A DNA stretch of 62,796 nucleotides from an uncultured Polaribacter sp. (GCF_947501385.1 NZ_CANMVP010000028.1:1-62796); one strand, 5' to 3'; positions 43,419 to 52,148 are shown, counted from the stretch's first letter. Notes: generated by a model not told the origin, from the letters alone. Numbers and translations: made by a program.

Positions 43419-45080
43419 ATGGCTACAGTTATAAATATGCCGCGTTTAAGTGACACCATGGAAGAAGGTGTTGTGGCGCAATGGTTGAAGAAAGTTGGAG
43501 ATAAAATTGAAGAAGGCGATATTTTAGCAGAAATCGAAACCGATAAAGCTACGATGGAATTTGAATCTTTCCACGAAGGTGTTTTATTGCACATTGGTGT
43601 TCAGGAAGGTGAAACTTCGCCAGTAGACACCTTACTTGCTATTATTGGTGATGAAGGTGAAGATATCTCTGCTCTTTTAAGTGGTGAAGACGCTGCTGAA
43701 GAGAAAACTGAAGAAAAGCCAGACGCAAAAAAGGAAGAAAGCAAAGAAGAGAAATCTTCTGAAAGTTCAGATTCTAATGATGCTGCAAGCGCAGACCAAG
43801 AAATACCTGCTGGAGTTGAAGTGATTACAATGCCACGTCTTAGTGATACAATGACAGACGGAACTGTTGCTACTTGGTTGAAAAAAGTGGGTGATAAAGT
43901 TGAAGAAGGCGATATTTTAGCAGAAATTGAAACGGATAAAGCAACAATGGAATTTGAATGTTTCTATGAAGGAACCATTTTATACATTGGTGTTCAAGAA
44001 GGTGAAACCGCACCTGTTGATAGTTTATTAACTATTATTGGTCCTACAGGAACAGATGTTTCGGCAATTGTGGCTAGAGGCGTTTCAAAAGAAGATACAT
44101 CTTCAGAAAAAAAATCAGCCCCAAAAACCGAGCAAAAAGAAGAAAATGTTGAGGAAACGAAATCTTCAACCGAAAATACAACAACACACAATACTGGCGG
44201 ACGAATTTTTGCTTCTCCATTGGCAAAGAAAATTGCTTCTGACAAAGGAATCAATTTGGCCGATGTTTCTGGTTCTGGTGAAAACGGAAGAATTATTAAA
44301 AAAGATGTAGAAAATTATACGCCTTCTGCAAAGCCTGCGGAAACTGCTTCCAAAAAGGAAGCTACTACTCCTGCAATTCCATTTGCTGCAGCTGGTGAAG
44401 AAAAATCAGAAGAAGTTAAGAACTCGCAAATGCGTAAAGCAATTGCAAAATCTTTAGGGAATTCTAAATTTACTGCACCAGACTTCAGTTTAAATATTGA
44501 AGTAGATATGGACAATGCAATGGCTTCTAGAAAAACCATCAATGCAATTCCAGATACAAAAGTGTCTTTTAATGATATGATTGTAAAAGCTTGTGCAATG
44601 TCTTTGCAAAAACATCCACAAGTAAATACTTCTTGGACAAATGACAATACGGTCTATCACAGTCATATTCATGTTGGTGTAGCGGTTGCTGTAGATGAAG
44701 GTTTATTAGTTCCTGTTGTAAAACATACCAATCACATGAGTTTAACTCAAATTGGAGCCTCTGTTAGAGATTTGGCAGGAAAAGCAAGAAACAAGAAAAT
44801 TTCTCCTGCAGAAATGCAAGGAAGTACGTTTACCGTTTCTAATTTAGGAATGTTTGGTATCGATAATTTTACTTCAATTATCAATCAACCAAATTCTGCA
44901 ATATTATCTGTGGGTGCAATTGTTGAAAAACCAGTTGTTAAAAACGGACAAATTGTTGTTGGGAACACTATGAAACTGACTTTAACTTGCGATCACAGAA
45001 CAGTTGATGGTGCTGTTGGAGCTCAATTTTTACAAACATTAAAGACATTTATAGAAAATCCTGTTACGATGTTAGCTTAA
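43419..45080 (+). CDS. pdhC: Pyruvate dehydrogenase E2, dihydrolipoyl acetyltransferase with two lipoyl domains
   Basis: A 553-residue E2. Two lipoyl domains each carry the lipoylated lysine in EIETDKATMEFE (about 42 and 177). They are joined by an acidic Glu/Lys/Ser-rich linker (about 85-130). A second linker leads to the peripheral-subunit-binding domain (RIFASPLAKKIASDKGINLA, then SGSGENGRIIKKDVENY, about 263-300). The catalytic acetyltransferase domain ends in TCDHRTVDGAVGAQFLQTLK, with the HxxxDG motif intact. It forms the core of the pyruvate dehydrogenase complex and transfers acetyl groups to CoA. It is directly downstream of pdhA. Confidence 0.94.
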   Translation: MATVINMPRLSDTMEEGVVAQWLKKVGDKIEEGDILAEIETDKATMEFESFHEGVLLHIGVQEGETSPVDTLLAIIGDEGEDISALLSGEDAAEEKTEEKPDAKKEESKEEKSSESSDSNDAASADQEIPAGVEVITMPRLSDTMTDGTVATWLKKVGDKVEEGDILAEIETDKATMEFECFYEGTILYIGVQEGETAPVDSLLTIIGPTGTDVSAIVARGVSKEDTSSEKKSAPKTEQKEENVEETKSSTENTTTHNTGGRIFASPLAKKIASDKGINLADVSGSGENGRIIKKDVENYTPSAKPAETASKKEATTPAIPFAAAGEEKSEEVKNSQMRKAIAKSLGNSKFTAPDFSLNIEVDMDNAMASRKTINAIPDTKVSFNDMIVKACAMSLQKHPQVNTSWTNDNTVYHSHIHVGVAVAVDEGLLVPVVKHTNHMSLTQIGASVRDLAGKARNKKISPAEMQGSTFTVSNLGMFGIDNFTSIINQPNSAILSVGAIVEKPVVKNGQIVVGNTMKLTLTCDHRTVDGAVGAQFLQTLKTFIENPVTMLA

Positions 45081-45104
45081 GATTTTCTTAAATATATTTT
45101 ATAG

Positions 45105-45129
45105 AAAACCAGCGAAATTCGCTGGTTTT
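45105..45129. terminator. Terminator after pdhC
   Basis: AAAACCAGCGAA and TTCGCTGGTTTT form a 12-bp stem with a single-nucleotide spacer, ending in a T run, 24 bp after the stop codon. Confidence 0.85.
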
Positions 45130-45144
45130 TATATTCTTATAAAT

Positions 45145-45831
45145 ATGAAACTATTAGAAGAAAAGTTAAAAAACCCTGTTTGGTATTCTTTAAATGAAAC
45201 ACATAAAAAATTTCTTATTGAATTTGATGGTGTACAATTCTACAATCCAGAAATAAATAATTTTGGTGCCTTTTTTGATACCACTAAAACTGCGAAAGCA
45301 TTAAATGAATATGCAACAATTGCTGAAAAATTCTTTTTAGTTTCAGAAAATGAAACGCCATTAATAGATACTAAAAATGTAGTTCTAGAAAAAAAAATTG
45401 ACGGTTGCCAAATGGTATTAGAGAATTTAGTTGCTATTGAAATTTCTGAAAATATCATACCTCTAACAGAAAAACATATCAATGAAATTTATGATTTAAT
45501 CTGGTTGGTAATGCCTGGGTTTTATCAGAAAAGAGGCTTTGAAATGGGGAAATTCTTTGGGATTTTTAAAAATAAAAAACTAATTGCTATTTCTGGGCAA
45601 CGTATGCAAACAGATGATTTTATTGAAGTTAGTTCTGTAGTTACACACCCAGCACACACTAGAAAAGGATATGCCAAACAGTTAATTTTTCACACCACAA
45701 AAGAAATTTTAAAAGAAAACAAACTGCCCATTTTACATACCAATAAAGGAAACAAAGCAATACCGCTTTATGAAAAATTAGGCTATAAAATTAGTAGAGA
45801 TATGAATTGGTGGTTGTACAGTAGAAAATAA
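45145..45831 (+). CDS. GNAT family N-acetyltransferase
   Basis: A 228-residue acetyltransferase. The N-terminal half is a poorly conserved helical region (LNETHKKFLIEFDGVQFYNP). The C-terminal half holds the GNAT fold: ISGQRMQTDDFIEVSSVVTH (strands 4-5) and the acetyl-CoA-binding motif A, THPAHTRKGYAKQLIFHTTK, with the R/Q-x-x-G-x-G/A pattern. It ends with NKAIPLYEKLGYKISRDMNW, the classical tail seen in FR47-like members. The substrate is unknown. The gene is bracketed by two near-identical CCAGCGAAATTCGCTGG-type terminators, so it is probably monocistronic. Confidence 0.85.
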   Translation: MKLLEEKLKNPVWYSLNETHKKFLIEFDGVQFYNPEINNFGAFFDTTKTAKALNEYATIAEKFFLVSENETPLIDTKNVVLEKKIDGCQMVLENLVAIEISENIIPLTEKHINEIYDLIWLVMPGFYQKRGFEMGKFFGIFKNKKLIAISGQRMQTDDFIEVSSVVTHPAHTRKGYAKQLIFHTTKEILKENKLPILHTNKGNKAIPLYEKLGYKISRDMNWWLYSRK

Positions 45832-45838
45832 TTCATAA

Positions 45839-45865
45839 AAAAACCAGCAAATTTCGCTGGTTTTT
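45839..45865. terminator. Terminator after the GNAT gene
   Basis: AAAAACCAGC...AAATTTCGCTGGTTTTT is a stem nearly identical to the one after pdhC, starting about 8 bp past the stop codon. It also faces the convergent DUF6263 gene. Confidence 0.8.
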
Positions 45866-45889
45866 ATATTAATAAAAATAAAATAAATA

Positions 45890-46627
45890 TTACATTTTTT
45901 CCATTGAAGTGGTAATTTCCATCTTCATTTCCTGACCTTGAGCATTCATTACTGTATTTATAATAGACTTTAAAGTTGTGCCACTACTCTTATCAATTTC
46001 TAAATTACCTGTCAATGTTCCTTCAGCAATTCCAGACATTGTTCCCGTTGCTGATAAGACCACTATATTCGATTTAATTTCTTTAACAGTATAGGTTGTT
46101 TTTATGGTTACTCCTTGAGATTCTTTCTCATCCTTCCAAACACCTCCAACTTTTAATGCTTTTTCAGGAAATGAAATGGTTGTTTGAGTTTTAAATTGCT
46201 CTGCATTAGGTATTGTTGAAGGCGCTATGTCAACATTTATCACCTTTCCCATCTTATCAACCTTTGAGGTTATCACTAATTTTAACATCGGGTCTATCTG
46301 AGGTTTTAGCATTTTCCCCATTTCATCGATGTCTTCCTCTTTTGCAGAACTGTCATAAGCCATAAACATACCGCCTTGCATCATGTCCATTACAATTTTT
46401 TCTACTTTCATTTCTGATGTAAAAATACCATCATTCACCTCTAAAATTTCCATAACCATACTTGTAGAATTGTTCATTCCCATAGCTTTAGAATCTAAAG
46501 ATTGTTTTGTTTTTACAATGTACTTATCGCCTTTATTATAATTCAATCTTAATTTTACAGATTCTTGAGCTATTGCAGCAGTTGTAGAAATAACCAAGAA
46601 TAAGATTAATAATTTTTTCCTTTTCAT
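45890..46627 (-). CDS. DUF6263 family exported protein
   Basis: The start at 46627 gives 245 residues with a signal peptide (MKRKKLLILFLVISTTAAIA). The mature part is a single domain with RLNYNKGDKYIVKTKQSLDS at the start, MVMEILEVNDGIFTSEMKVE, KVDKMGKVINVDIAPSTIPN and a C-terminal LTGNLEIDKSSGTTLKSIIN. This layout matches DUF6263-like periplasmic proteins of Bacteroidota, which contain the FPEKALKVGGVWKDEKE-type GD/WxxE block. No function is known. It is separated from the E2 gene upstream by a terminator and is likely monocistronic. Confidence 0.7.
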   Translation of the reverse strand: MKRKKLLILFLVISTTAAIAQESVKLRLNYNKGDKYIVKTKQSLDSKAMGMNNSTSMVMEILEVNDGIFTSEMKVEKIVMDMMQGGMFMAYDSSAKEEDIDEMGKMLKPQIDPMLKLVITSKVDKMGKVINVDIAPSTIPNAEQFKTQTTISFPEKALKVGGVWKDEKESQGVTIKTTYTVKEIKSNIVVLSATGTMSGIAEGTLTGNLEIDKSSGTTLKSIINTVMNAQGQEMKMEITTSMEKM

Positions 46628-46705
46628 AATTTTTATCATTTTAATTGTTTTTTATCTTGCTAAGATAAAAGTAAAATAGACAAACAAAAAACTTGAGTAA
46701 CAAAA

Positions 46706-46728
46706 AACGCTCAGAAAGACTGAGCGTT
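46706..46728. terminator. Terminator between the second E2 gene and the DUF6263 gene
   Basis: AACGCTCAG and CTGAGCGTT form a 9-bp stem with a 5-nt loop, flanked by A and T tracts, about 25 bp beyond the E2 stop codon on the minus strand. Confidence 0.75.
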
Positions 46729-46753
46729 ATAATAATCTATTTATAAATTTTTC

Positions 46754-48082
46754 TTAAAAATCTTGATGTACATCCCAAGCTTCTAAGGTTTCTTTTAAGG
46801 TTTTAATAAACATGCCACCTAAAGCACCATTTACAACTCTATGATCGTAAGAATGCGATACAAACATTTTTTGTCTAATTCCTATAAAATCTCCATCAGG
46901 GGTTTCAATCACGGCAGGTACTTTTCTTATTGCACCTAAAGCCAAAATTGCTACTTGTGGTTGATTAATAATCGGTGTTCCCATCACAGAACCAAAACTA
47001 CCAACATTTGTAACAGTATAAGTTCCGCCTTGAATATCATCTGGCTTTAAGGCGTTATTTCTTGCTCTATTTGCCAAATCATTTACCGCTTTGGTCATTC
47101 CGACTAAATTCAGTTGATCTGCATTTTTAATAACAGGAACAATTAAATTTCCGTCTGGTAAAGCAGCAGCCATCCCTAAATTAATATTTTTCTTTTTAAT
47201 GATATGATCGCCATCAATAGCAATATTAATCATCGGATATTTTTTAATGGTATTTGCAACAGCATGCATTAAAATTGGTGTAAAAGTCAATTTTTCACCT
47301 TCTCTCTTAAAGAAAGCGTCTTTTACTTTTGTACGCCATTTTACAATATTTGTAACATCAATTTCTATAAAAGATTGCACATGAGCTGATGTTTGTACAG
47401 AATTGACCATGTGTTTAGAGACCAATTTCCCCATTCTAGTCATTTCTACTACTTCATCTTCTCCGTTAACAGAAACAGGTGCCGCTTTTTGAGTTTCTTT
47501 TTTAGCTTCTTTCTGAACTGGTTTTATTGTTTTTTCTTCAACAGTTTTCTCTTGAACAATTGCTGGTGAAGCACTTCTATTTTCTACAAATGATAAAATA
47601 TCATCTTTTGTAACTCTGCCATCTTTACCAGTACCAGAAATCGTTTCTAAATCTTCGATAGAAATGCCTTCTTTTTGCGCAATATTTCTAACTAAAGGAG
47701 AATAAAATTTACCAGAATCTGACATTTTAGCAATAGGTGTAGCCACAACTTCAATAGCTTTTTCGACTGTTTTTTCAACTTCGGCAGCTTCTTTTGAAAC
47801 TTCTTCTTTTTTAGAGTCACTAGAAGATGTATCATCGTCTCCATCTATCTCTATTATTGCAATGGTTTCTCCAACAGCTACCACTTCATCTTGTTGAAAT
47901 AAAATTTCAACCAAAGTACCTTCTACTTCAGAGGGTACTTCAGAATCTACTTTGTCTGTAGCAATTTCTACAACAGCTTCATCTAATTCTATAGTGTCAC
48001 CTACATCTTTTAACCAAGAAGTAATGGTTGCTTCTGCAACGCTTTCTCCCATTTTTGGTAATTTTAACTCGAATCTTGCCAT
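46754..48082 (-). CDS. Second 2-oxoacid dehydrogenase E2 (one lipoyl domain, probable branched-chain or 2-oxoglutarate type)
   Basis: The start at 48082 gives 442 residues (MARFELKLPKMGESVAEATI). The upstream MIG adds nothing conserved. It has a single lipoyl domain (lysine in EIATDKVDSEVPSEVEGTL) and a peripheral-subunit-binding domain (FYSPLVRNIAQKEGISIEDL, then SGTGKDGRVTKDDILSFV). The catalytic domain ends in SHSYDHRVVNGALGGMFIKT. The DKVDSEVPS signature differs from the DKATME of the pyruvate E2, so a branched-chain or 2-oxoglutarate substrate is likelier. The usual HxxxDG reads HRVVNG here, with Asn for Asp. No E1 or E3 gene is adjacent. Confidence 0.85.
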   Translation of the reverse strand: MARFELKLPKMGESVAEATITSWLKDVGDTIELDEAVVEIATDKVDSEVPSEVEGTLVEILFQQDEVVAVGETIAIIEIDGDDDTSSSDSKKEEVSKEAAEVEKTVEKAIEVVATPIAKMSDSGKFYSPLVRNIAQKEGISIEDLETISGTGKDGRVTKDDILSFVENRSASPAIVQEKTVEEKTIKPVQKEAKKETQKAAPVSVNGEDEVVEMTRMGKLVSKHMVNSVQTSAHVQSFIEIDVTNIVKWRTKVKDAFFKREGEKLTFTPILMHAVANTIKKYPMINIAIDGDHIIKKKNINLGMAAALPDGNLIVPVIKNADQLNLVGMTKAVNDLANRARNNALKPDDIQGGTYTVTNVGSFGSVMGTPIINQPQVAILALGAIRKVPAVIETPDGDFIGIRQKMFVSHSYDHRVVNGALGGMFIKTLKETLEAWDVHQDF

Positions 48083-48270
48083 TCCTATCAATTTTTATAG
48101 ATTGCAAAAATACTAAAAAATGAATGACTTTCCACTAAGAAATGTGATGAAAAATAGTTTAGAAATTATAATTGTATTAAATTATTCGTAAAATTAAAAG
48201 CTAAAAAATAAGTTACTTTATAAAATAACTTATAATTTAACTTTTACTTTATTAAATCAACAATAAATAG

Positions 48271-48456
48271 TTAATTGTTTTTAATTCTTCTTTTTGATTT
48301 TTCTAATGCTAGTTTTGCGCGCTTTAATTCTCTCTCCGCACTTTCTAATTCGCTTTCTGCCCTATTCAATTCTCTTTCAGCATCGTCTTTGGCTTCTTGT
48401 TTAGAATCTGTACCCGAAATGGTATCTTTTAAAAGCATCCCAAATTCCTCTATCAT
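48271..48456 (-). CDS. Small acidic/basic coiled-coil protein (61 aa)
   Basis: A 61-residue frame beginning MIEEFGMLLKDTISGTDSKQ. A regular helix-forming stretch of repeated ERE-L-RAE-S-LE heptads follows (AERELNRAESELESAERELK, then RAKLALEKSKRRIKNN). The start is only about 130 bp from the YceI promoter on the other strand. The heptad repeat and the stop at the end of the helix look real, but an opposite-strand frame (48275-48511) overlaps it. Without homologues I keep a modest score. Possible role: a small structural or DNA-binding peptide. Confidence 0.4.
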   Translation of the reverse strand: MIEEFGMLLKDTISGTDSKQEAKDDAERELNRAESELESAERELKRAKLALEKSKRRIKNN

Positions 48457-48586
48457 ATCTACAAATTTAGAATTTGCAACGCAAAAAAACGAAGCGTCAA
48501 CCTTGCATTAACATAAGAAAAAAGAACGCTACAAAGAATTTTATAGAAGTATGATATTTGTCATTCTTTAAACATCAATTAAGCCA

Positions 48587-48594
48587 TAATTTTG
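48587..48594 (+). promoter_or_regulatory. -7 box upstream of the yceI-like gene
   Basis: TAATTTTG, 21 bp before the ATG at 48616, fits TAnnTTTG. The TTG element would be 26 nt upstream, a little far. Confidence 0.4.
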
Positions 48595-48615
48595 TTGTAT
48601 CAAATAATAAAAAAA

Positions 48616-49191
48616 ATGAAAAATAAATTTATCCTATTCACTATTCTACTAGGTTTTTTTGGAAGTATAACAGCCCAAAAAGTAACTGAAAATGTTATTC
48701 TGGGAATAAAAATACCAAGCACCGTTTTAATCAAGGGAACCTCTACACTACACGACTGGGAAAGTGTTGTTCAAAAAACTGATGTAGCATTTACAGTAAA
48801 TAATCTAAACGATGTACATATTGAAACTTTAATTGTAGAAGTAGATGTTCTAAGCATTAAAAGTGGTAAGAAGGTAATGGACAAACTTACATACAAAGCT
48901 TTAAAAGCAGACGAATATCCTATCATTAAATTCCTCTTTAAAAAAGGAGAAATTATAAAAGAAGATGCAAATTTTATAGACATCAAATTAGTGGGAGATT
49001 TATCTATTGCAGGTGTTACTAAAAATGTTGCTGTGAATACAAAAATTAATAAACTAGGCGAATCTATCATGCTAAAAGGAGCACATAAACTAAAAATGAC
49101 TGACTTTGGAATAACGCCTCCAAAAGCATTACTAGGAACTATAAAAACAGGTGACGAAATAACTATAGAATTTAATTTAACATTTGAATAA
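48616..49191 (+). CDS. YceI-family periplasmic lipid-binding protein
   Basis: The start at 48616 gives 191 residues (MKNKFILFTILLGFFGSITA signal peptide). The TTG at 48592 would add MLYQIIKK before the signal and is less likely. The YceI lipocalin-like fold is indicated by STLHDWESVVQKTDVAFTVN, VDVLSIKSGKKVMDKLTYKA, EYPIIKFLFKKGEIIKED and the C-terminal FGITPPKALLGTIKTGDEIT. Members bind polyprenoid or other amphiphilic molecules. It precedes the porin-like gene by 15 bp, so the two are likely an operon, but a shared substrate is not shown. Confidence 0.88.
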   Translation: MKNKFILFTILLGFFGSITAQKVTENVILGIKIPSTVLIKGTSTLHDWESVVQKTDVAFTVNNLNDVHIETLIVEVDVLSIKSGKKVMDKLTYKALKADEYPIIKFLFKKGEIIKEDANFIDIKLVGDLSIAGVTKNVAVNTKINKLGESIMLKGAHKLKMTDFGITPPKALLGTIKTGDEITIEFNLTFE

Positions 49192-49206
49192 TAAACACAA
49201 ACAACC

Positions 49207-50463
49207 ATGAAAAATCGAATTATTACAACAGTTTTCTTTCTGGCAATCACCATTGGTTTTCAGAATTTAGTGGCTCAAGAACTACAAAACTTTGTTCCAA
49301 GAGGTAAAGAAAGTCTTACTATTTTTGACCCAATGAAAGACGATGTGCCTTTTGATAAATTAAAAGTAAGGATTGGAGGTGCTTTCGCGCTACAATTCCA
49401 AGGTTTGAACCATAGCAATGATTTAAATAACTTAATTGAATTGGGTTCTGATTTTAATTTACCAACAGCAAACATGACTATTGATGCTCAATTAGCAGAC
49501 GGTTTGCGTGTAAATTTAGAATTGTACTTAGCTTCTAATCACCATCATGAAACTTGGGTAAAAGGAGGTTATTTACAAATTGATAAATTAGATTTTATCT
49601 CAAAAGGATTGTTGTCTAATTTTATGAGAAACGCCACCATAAAAGTTGGTCAAATGGAAAATAATTATGGTGATGCGCATTTTAGAAGATCAGACAACGC
49701 AAATGCATTTAACAATCCGTTTGTTGGAAACTATATCTTAGATGCTTTTGTAACTGAAGTGGGTGCAGAATTATATTTTGTGCATAACAACTTTCTTTTT
49801 ATGGGAGGATTTTCTAACGGAAAACTTAATCAAGATGTAACACATCCAGATGCTACAACACCTGCAATTATTGGAAAAATAGGCTATAACAATCAAATAA
49901 ATGAAGATCTAAGAGTTCGACTTACGGGTTCTTTTTACCATTCTAATAAATTAAGAAGTGTGTATTTGTATTCTGGAGACCGAACAGGTTCTCGTTTTTA
50001 CAATGTAATTCAAACAGTTGATGAGGATGCAGATTTTAGAGCGGGTAGATTTAATCCTGGATTCAAATCAGAATTAACAGCATTGATGTTGAATAGTTTT
50101 ATTAAATATAAAAAATTAGAATTTTTTGGAACTTATGAAAATGCAAATGGTGGAGACAGCGCCACCAATTCTGAAAGTAGAACTTGGAATCAAATAGCTG
50201 GAGATGTGGTTTACAGATTCGGATATGATGATCGATTTTATCTAGGTGCTAAATACAACACGGCAAGCGGAAAATTGCTAAATACCGATGCTAAAAAAGT
50301 AAGTATCAATAGAGTTGAAGCAGGTTTCGGTTGGTTCTTAACAAACAATGTGATGAGTAAACTTATTTACGTAAACCAAGATTATAACGATTTTGATGCA
50401 GCGAGTAAATATGCAGGAGCTAATTTTAAAGGAATTGCATTTGAAGCGGTAATTTCTTTCTAA
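49207..50463 (+). CDS. Outer-membrane porin-like beta-barrel protein
   Basis: A 418-residue protein with a signal peptide (about 1-22, ending NLVAQ), then an outer-membrane barrel. Amphipathic strands are LKVRIGGAFALQFQGLNHSN, ATIKVGQMENNYGDAHFRRS, DRFYLGAKYNTASGKLLNTD and a C-terminal strand ending FKGIAFEAVISF with the aromatic last residue typical of BAM substrates. The KVGQMENNYGDAHFRRSDN block resembles phosphate-selective-porin-like proteins of Bacteroidota. Substrate unknown. It is probably co-transcribed with the YceI gene 15 bp upstream and ends at a strong terminator. Confidence 0.8.
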   Translation: MKNRIITTVFFLAITIGFQNLVAQELQNFVPRGKESLTIFDPMKDDVPFDKLKVRIGGAFALQFQGLNHSNDLNNLIELGSDFNLPTANMTIDAQLADGLRVNLELYLASNHHHETWVKGGYLQIDKLDFISKGLLSNFMRNATIKVGQMENNYGDAHFRRSDNANAFNNPFVGNYILDAFVTEVGAELYFVHNNFLFMGGFSNGKLNQDVTHPDATTPAIIGKIGYNNQINEDLRVRLTGSFYHSNKLRSVYLYSGDRTGSRFYNVIQTVDEDADFRAGRFNPGFKSELTALMLNSFIKYKKLEFFGTYENANGGDSATNSESRTWNQIAGDVVYRFGYDDRFYLGAKYNTASGKLLNTDAKKVSINRVEAGFGWFLTNNVMSKLIYVNQDYNDFDAASKYAGANFKGIAFEAVISF

Positions 50464-50472
50464 AAAATTATT

Positions 50473-50548
50473 AAAAAGAGACTGTTTAAAAAATATTGGT
50501 TTATTCTATTGAATGAATATAAAATACTTTTTAAACAGTCTCTTTTTT
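50473..50548. terminator. Large bidirectional terminator between the porin and hemF
   Basis: AAAAAGAGACTGTTTAAAAA pairs with TTTTTAAACAGTCTCTTTTT across a 38-nt loop. It serves the convergent porin and hemF genes. Confidence 0.8.
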
Positions 50549-50550
50549 CA

Positions 50551-52092
50551 TTACTCGATCCAATCTCTAGGGTTTTCCAAAACTTTTAAAAGTCTTTCTT
50601 CTTCAGAATTTTCTTCTGGATGATGATCATATTTCCACTGCACAATTGGTGGTAAACTCATCAAAATACTCTCAATTCTACCGTTTGTTTTTAGACCGAA
50701 AAGCGTTCCTCTATCATGTACCAAATTGAATTCTACATAACGCCCTCTTCTTACTTCTTGCCAATCTTTGTGCTTTCTTGTATATTGAATTTCTTTTCTT
50801 TTCTGAACAATAGGCACATAACTTTCTAAAAAGCTATCTCCAACCTCTGTTACAAAGTTGAATCTATCTTCAATTGTAAATTCTGATGTTTCTTTTAAAT
50901 AATCGAAGAACAAACCTCCTATTCCACGTGCTTCATTTCTATGAGTATTCCAGAAATAAGTATCACAAGTTTCTTTAAATTTTGGATAAAATTCAGCGTT
51001 GTGCTTATCACAAGCTAATTTACAAACGGTATGAAAATGCGTTGCATCCTCCTCAAACAAATAATAAGGTGTTAAATCTTGTCCACCACCAAACCATTGT
51101 GTCACAATTTCACCTTGCTCGTTATACATTTCAAAATAGCGCCAATTTGCGTGTACAGTTGGCACAAAAGGATTCTTAGGATGTAAAACCAAACTCAATC
51201 CGCAGGCAAAAAAATCACCTTCTTTAACCCCAAATTGATTTCTTAGAGCTTCTGGCAATTCTCCAAAAACTTTGGAAATATTTACACCACCTTTTTCAAA
51301 AATTGCTCCATTTTCAATTACGCGAGTTCTTCCTCCGCCACCTTCTGGTCTTTTCCAAAGGTCTTCTTCAAATTTTGCACCTCCATCAATTTTTTCTAAT
51401 TGAGAGGTAATGGTGTCTTGGAGGTTTTCTATGTATGAAAAAAACTTGTCTTTTAGCGAAATTTTATTTTCCTGCAAGGTTTCAAAAACCTTGTAGGTAT
51501 CTTTTTCTCCTAAAATTTCAAAACTTTCTGCAAAGTCTTTTTTCGGACCTTTTAGGTATTCTTCTTTATTTTGAAAATTTGTGTGTGTGTAAACAAAGTT
51601 ATCTACACCTTCAAATAAAGAAATCACCGCATTTACATCTACTAAAATAGCATTGTTAGAAATAATTTTGCTGTAAGATGAAAAGTTATATTCCGAAAAA
51701 TTATTTACTAAATTATGATTTTCAGGATTTCTATGAATATAAATTATAGTGTTTCTTAAATATTCTTTATCCTGAATTCTCTTTATTTTGAAGTGTTTTT
51801 CAAATAAACTTCCTGTTCTTCTAGTACTTTTATTAAAAGCTTTTGCATACGCATTAAAAAAATTAGAAAATGCTTGTGTAACCTCCTTATTATCAATGTT
51901 TATTTTTACTAAAAAATGATAATGATTATCTAATAAGCAATAAGAGAAAAAAGTAACTTTTTCTTGCATATACTTAGATGCTAATTTTAAAAAAAAATGT
52001 TTATTTTCTTCGTTATTAAAAATATTACTACCATTAATACCTCTATTATAAACATGATAAAAACCGTCTTTTTCTAAAATTTCTAACTTCAT
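50551..52092 (-). CDS. hemF: RAYT transposase fused in frame to coproporphyrinogen III oxidase (HemF)
   Basis: A 513-residue fusion. Residues 1-150 or so are a Y1/REP-associated tyrosine transposase: GFYHVYNRGINGSNIF, the HUH pair His57-Tyr-His59 in CLLDNHYHFLVKI, the catalytic tyrosine (about 82) in FFNAYAKAFN, and RRTGSLFEKHFKIKRI. Residues 198-207 (DTYKVFETLQ) are encoded by a palindromic repeat. Residues 214-513 are HemF, oxygen-dependent conversion of coproporphyrinogen III to protoporphyrinogen IX: WKRPEGGGGRTRVIENGAIF, HANWRYFEM, WFGGGQDLTPYY, RGIGGLFFDY, GRYVEFNLVHDRGTLFGLKT. The expected ATG at 'MKDKF' is CTA. A TTG at 51477 could start HemF alone. It is the last hem gene of the block. 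Both halves look intact. Confidence 0.9.
   Translation of the reverse strand: MKLEILEKDGFYHVYNRGINGSNIFNNEENKHFFLKLASKYMQEKVTFFSYCLLDNHYHFLVKINIDNKEVTQAFSNFFNAYAKAFNKSTRRTGSLFEKHFKIKRIQDKEYLRNTIIYIHRNPENHNLVNNFSEYNFSSYSKIISNNAILVDVNAVISLFEGVDNFVYTHTNFQNKEEYLKGPKKDFAESFEILGEKDTYKVFETLQENKISLKDKFFSYIENLQDTITSQLEKIDGGAKFEEDLWKRPEGGGGRTRVIENGAIFEKGGVNISKVFGELPEALRNQFGVKEGDFFACGLSLVLHPKNPFVPTVHANWRYFEMYNEQGEIVTQWFGGGQDLTPYYLFEEDATHFHTVCKLACDKHNAEFYPKFKETCDTYFWNTHRNEARGIGGLFFDYLKETSEFTIEDRFNFVTEVGDSFLESYVPIVQKRKEIQYTRKHKDWQEVRRGRYVEFNLVHDRGTLFGLKTNGRIESILMSLPPIVQWKYDHHPEENSEEERLLKVLENPRDWIE
51471..51497 (-). repeat. REP-like palindrome encoding the transposase-HemF linker
   Basis: CCTGCAAGGTTT, a CAA loop, then AAACCTTGTAGG (12-bp arms with one mismatch). 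Its exact reverse complement lies upstream at 52122-52148. It is translated as TYKVFETLQ and contains the only in-frame TTG before the HemF domain. Confidence 0.85.
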
Positions 52093-52121
52093 TTTAAATT
52101 TGGATTTAATTATTTATTATA

Positions 52122-52148
52122 CCTACAAGGTTTTTGAAACCTTGCAGG
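52122..52148 (+). repeat. REP-like palindrome upstream of the RAYT start
   Basis: CCTACAAGGTTT, TTG, AAACCTTGCAGG: the 27-bp exact reverse complement of the copy at 51471-51497. The two bracket the transposase reading frame as inverted copies. Confidence 0.85.

Noticed and set aside
48275..48511. Plus-strand frame of 78 codons opposite the coiled-coil protein
   Set aside because: It has a serine/leucine pattern typical of antisense of a Glu/Leu-rich helix and no other support.
51435..51650. Plus-strand 71-codon frame over the REP in the fusion gene
   Set aside because: It is antisense to the fusion frame and consists of palindrome readthrough. Its open frame is a shadow of hemF/RAYT codon use.
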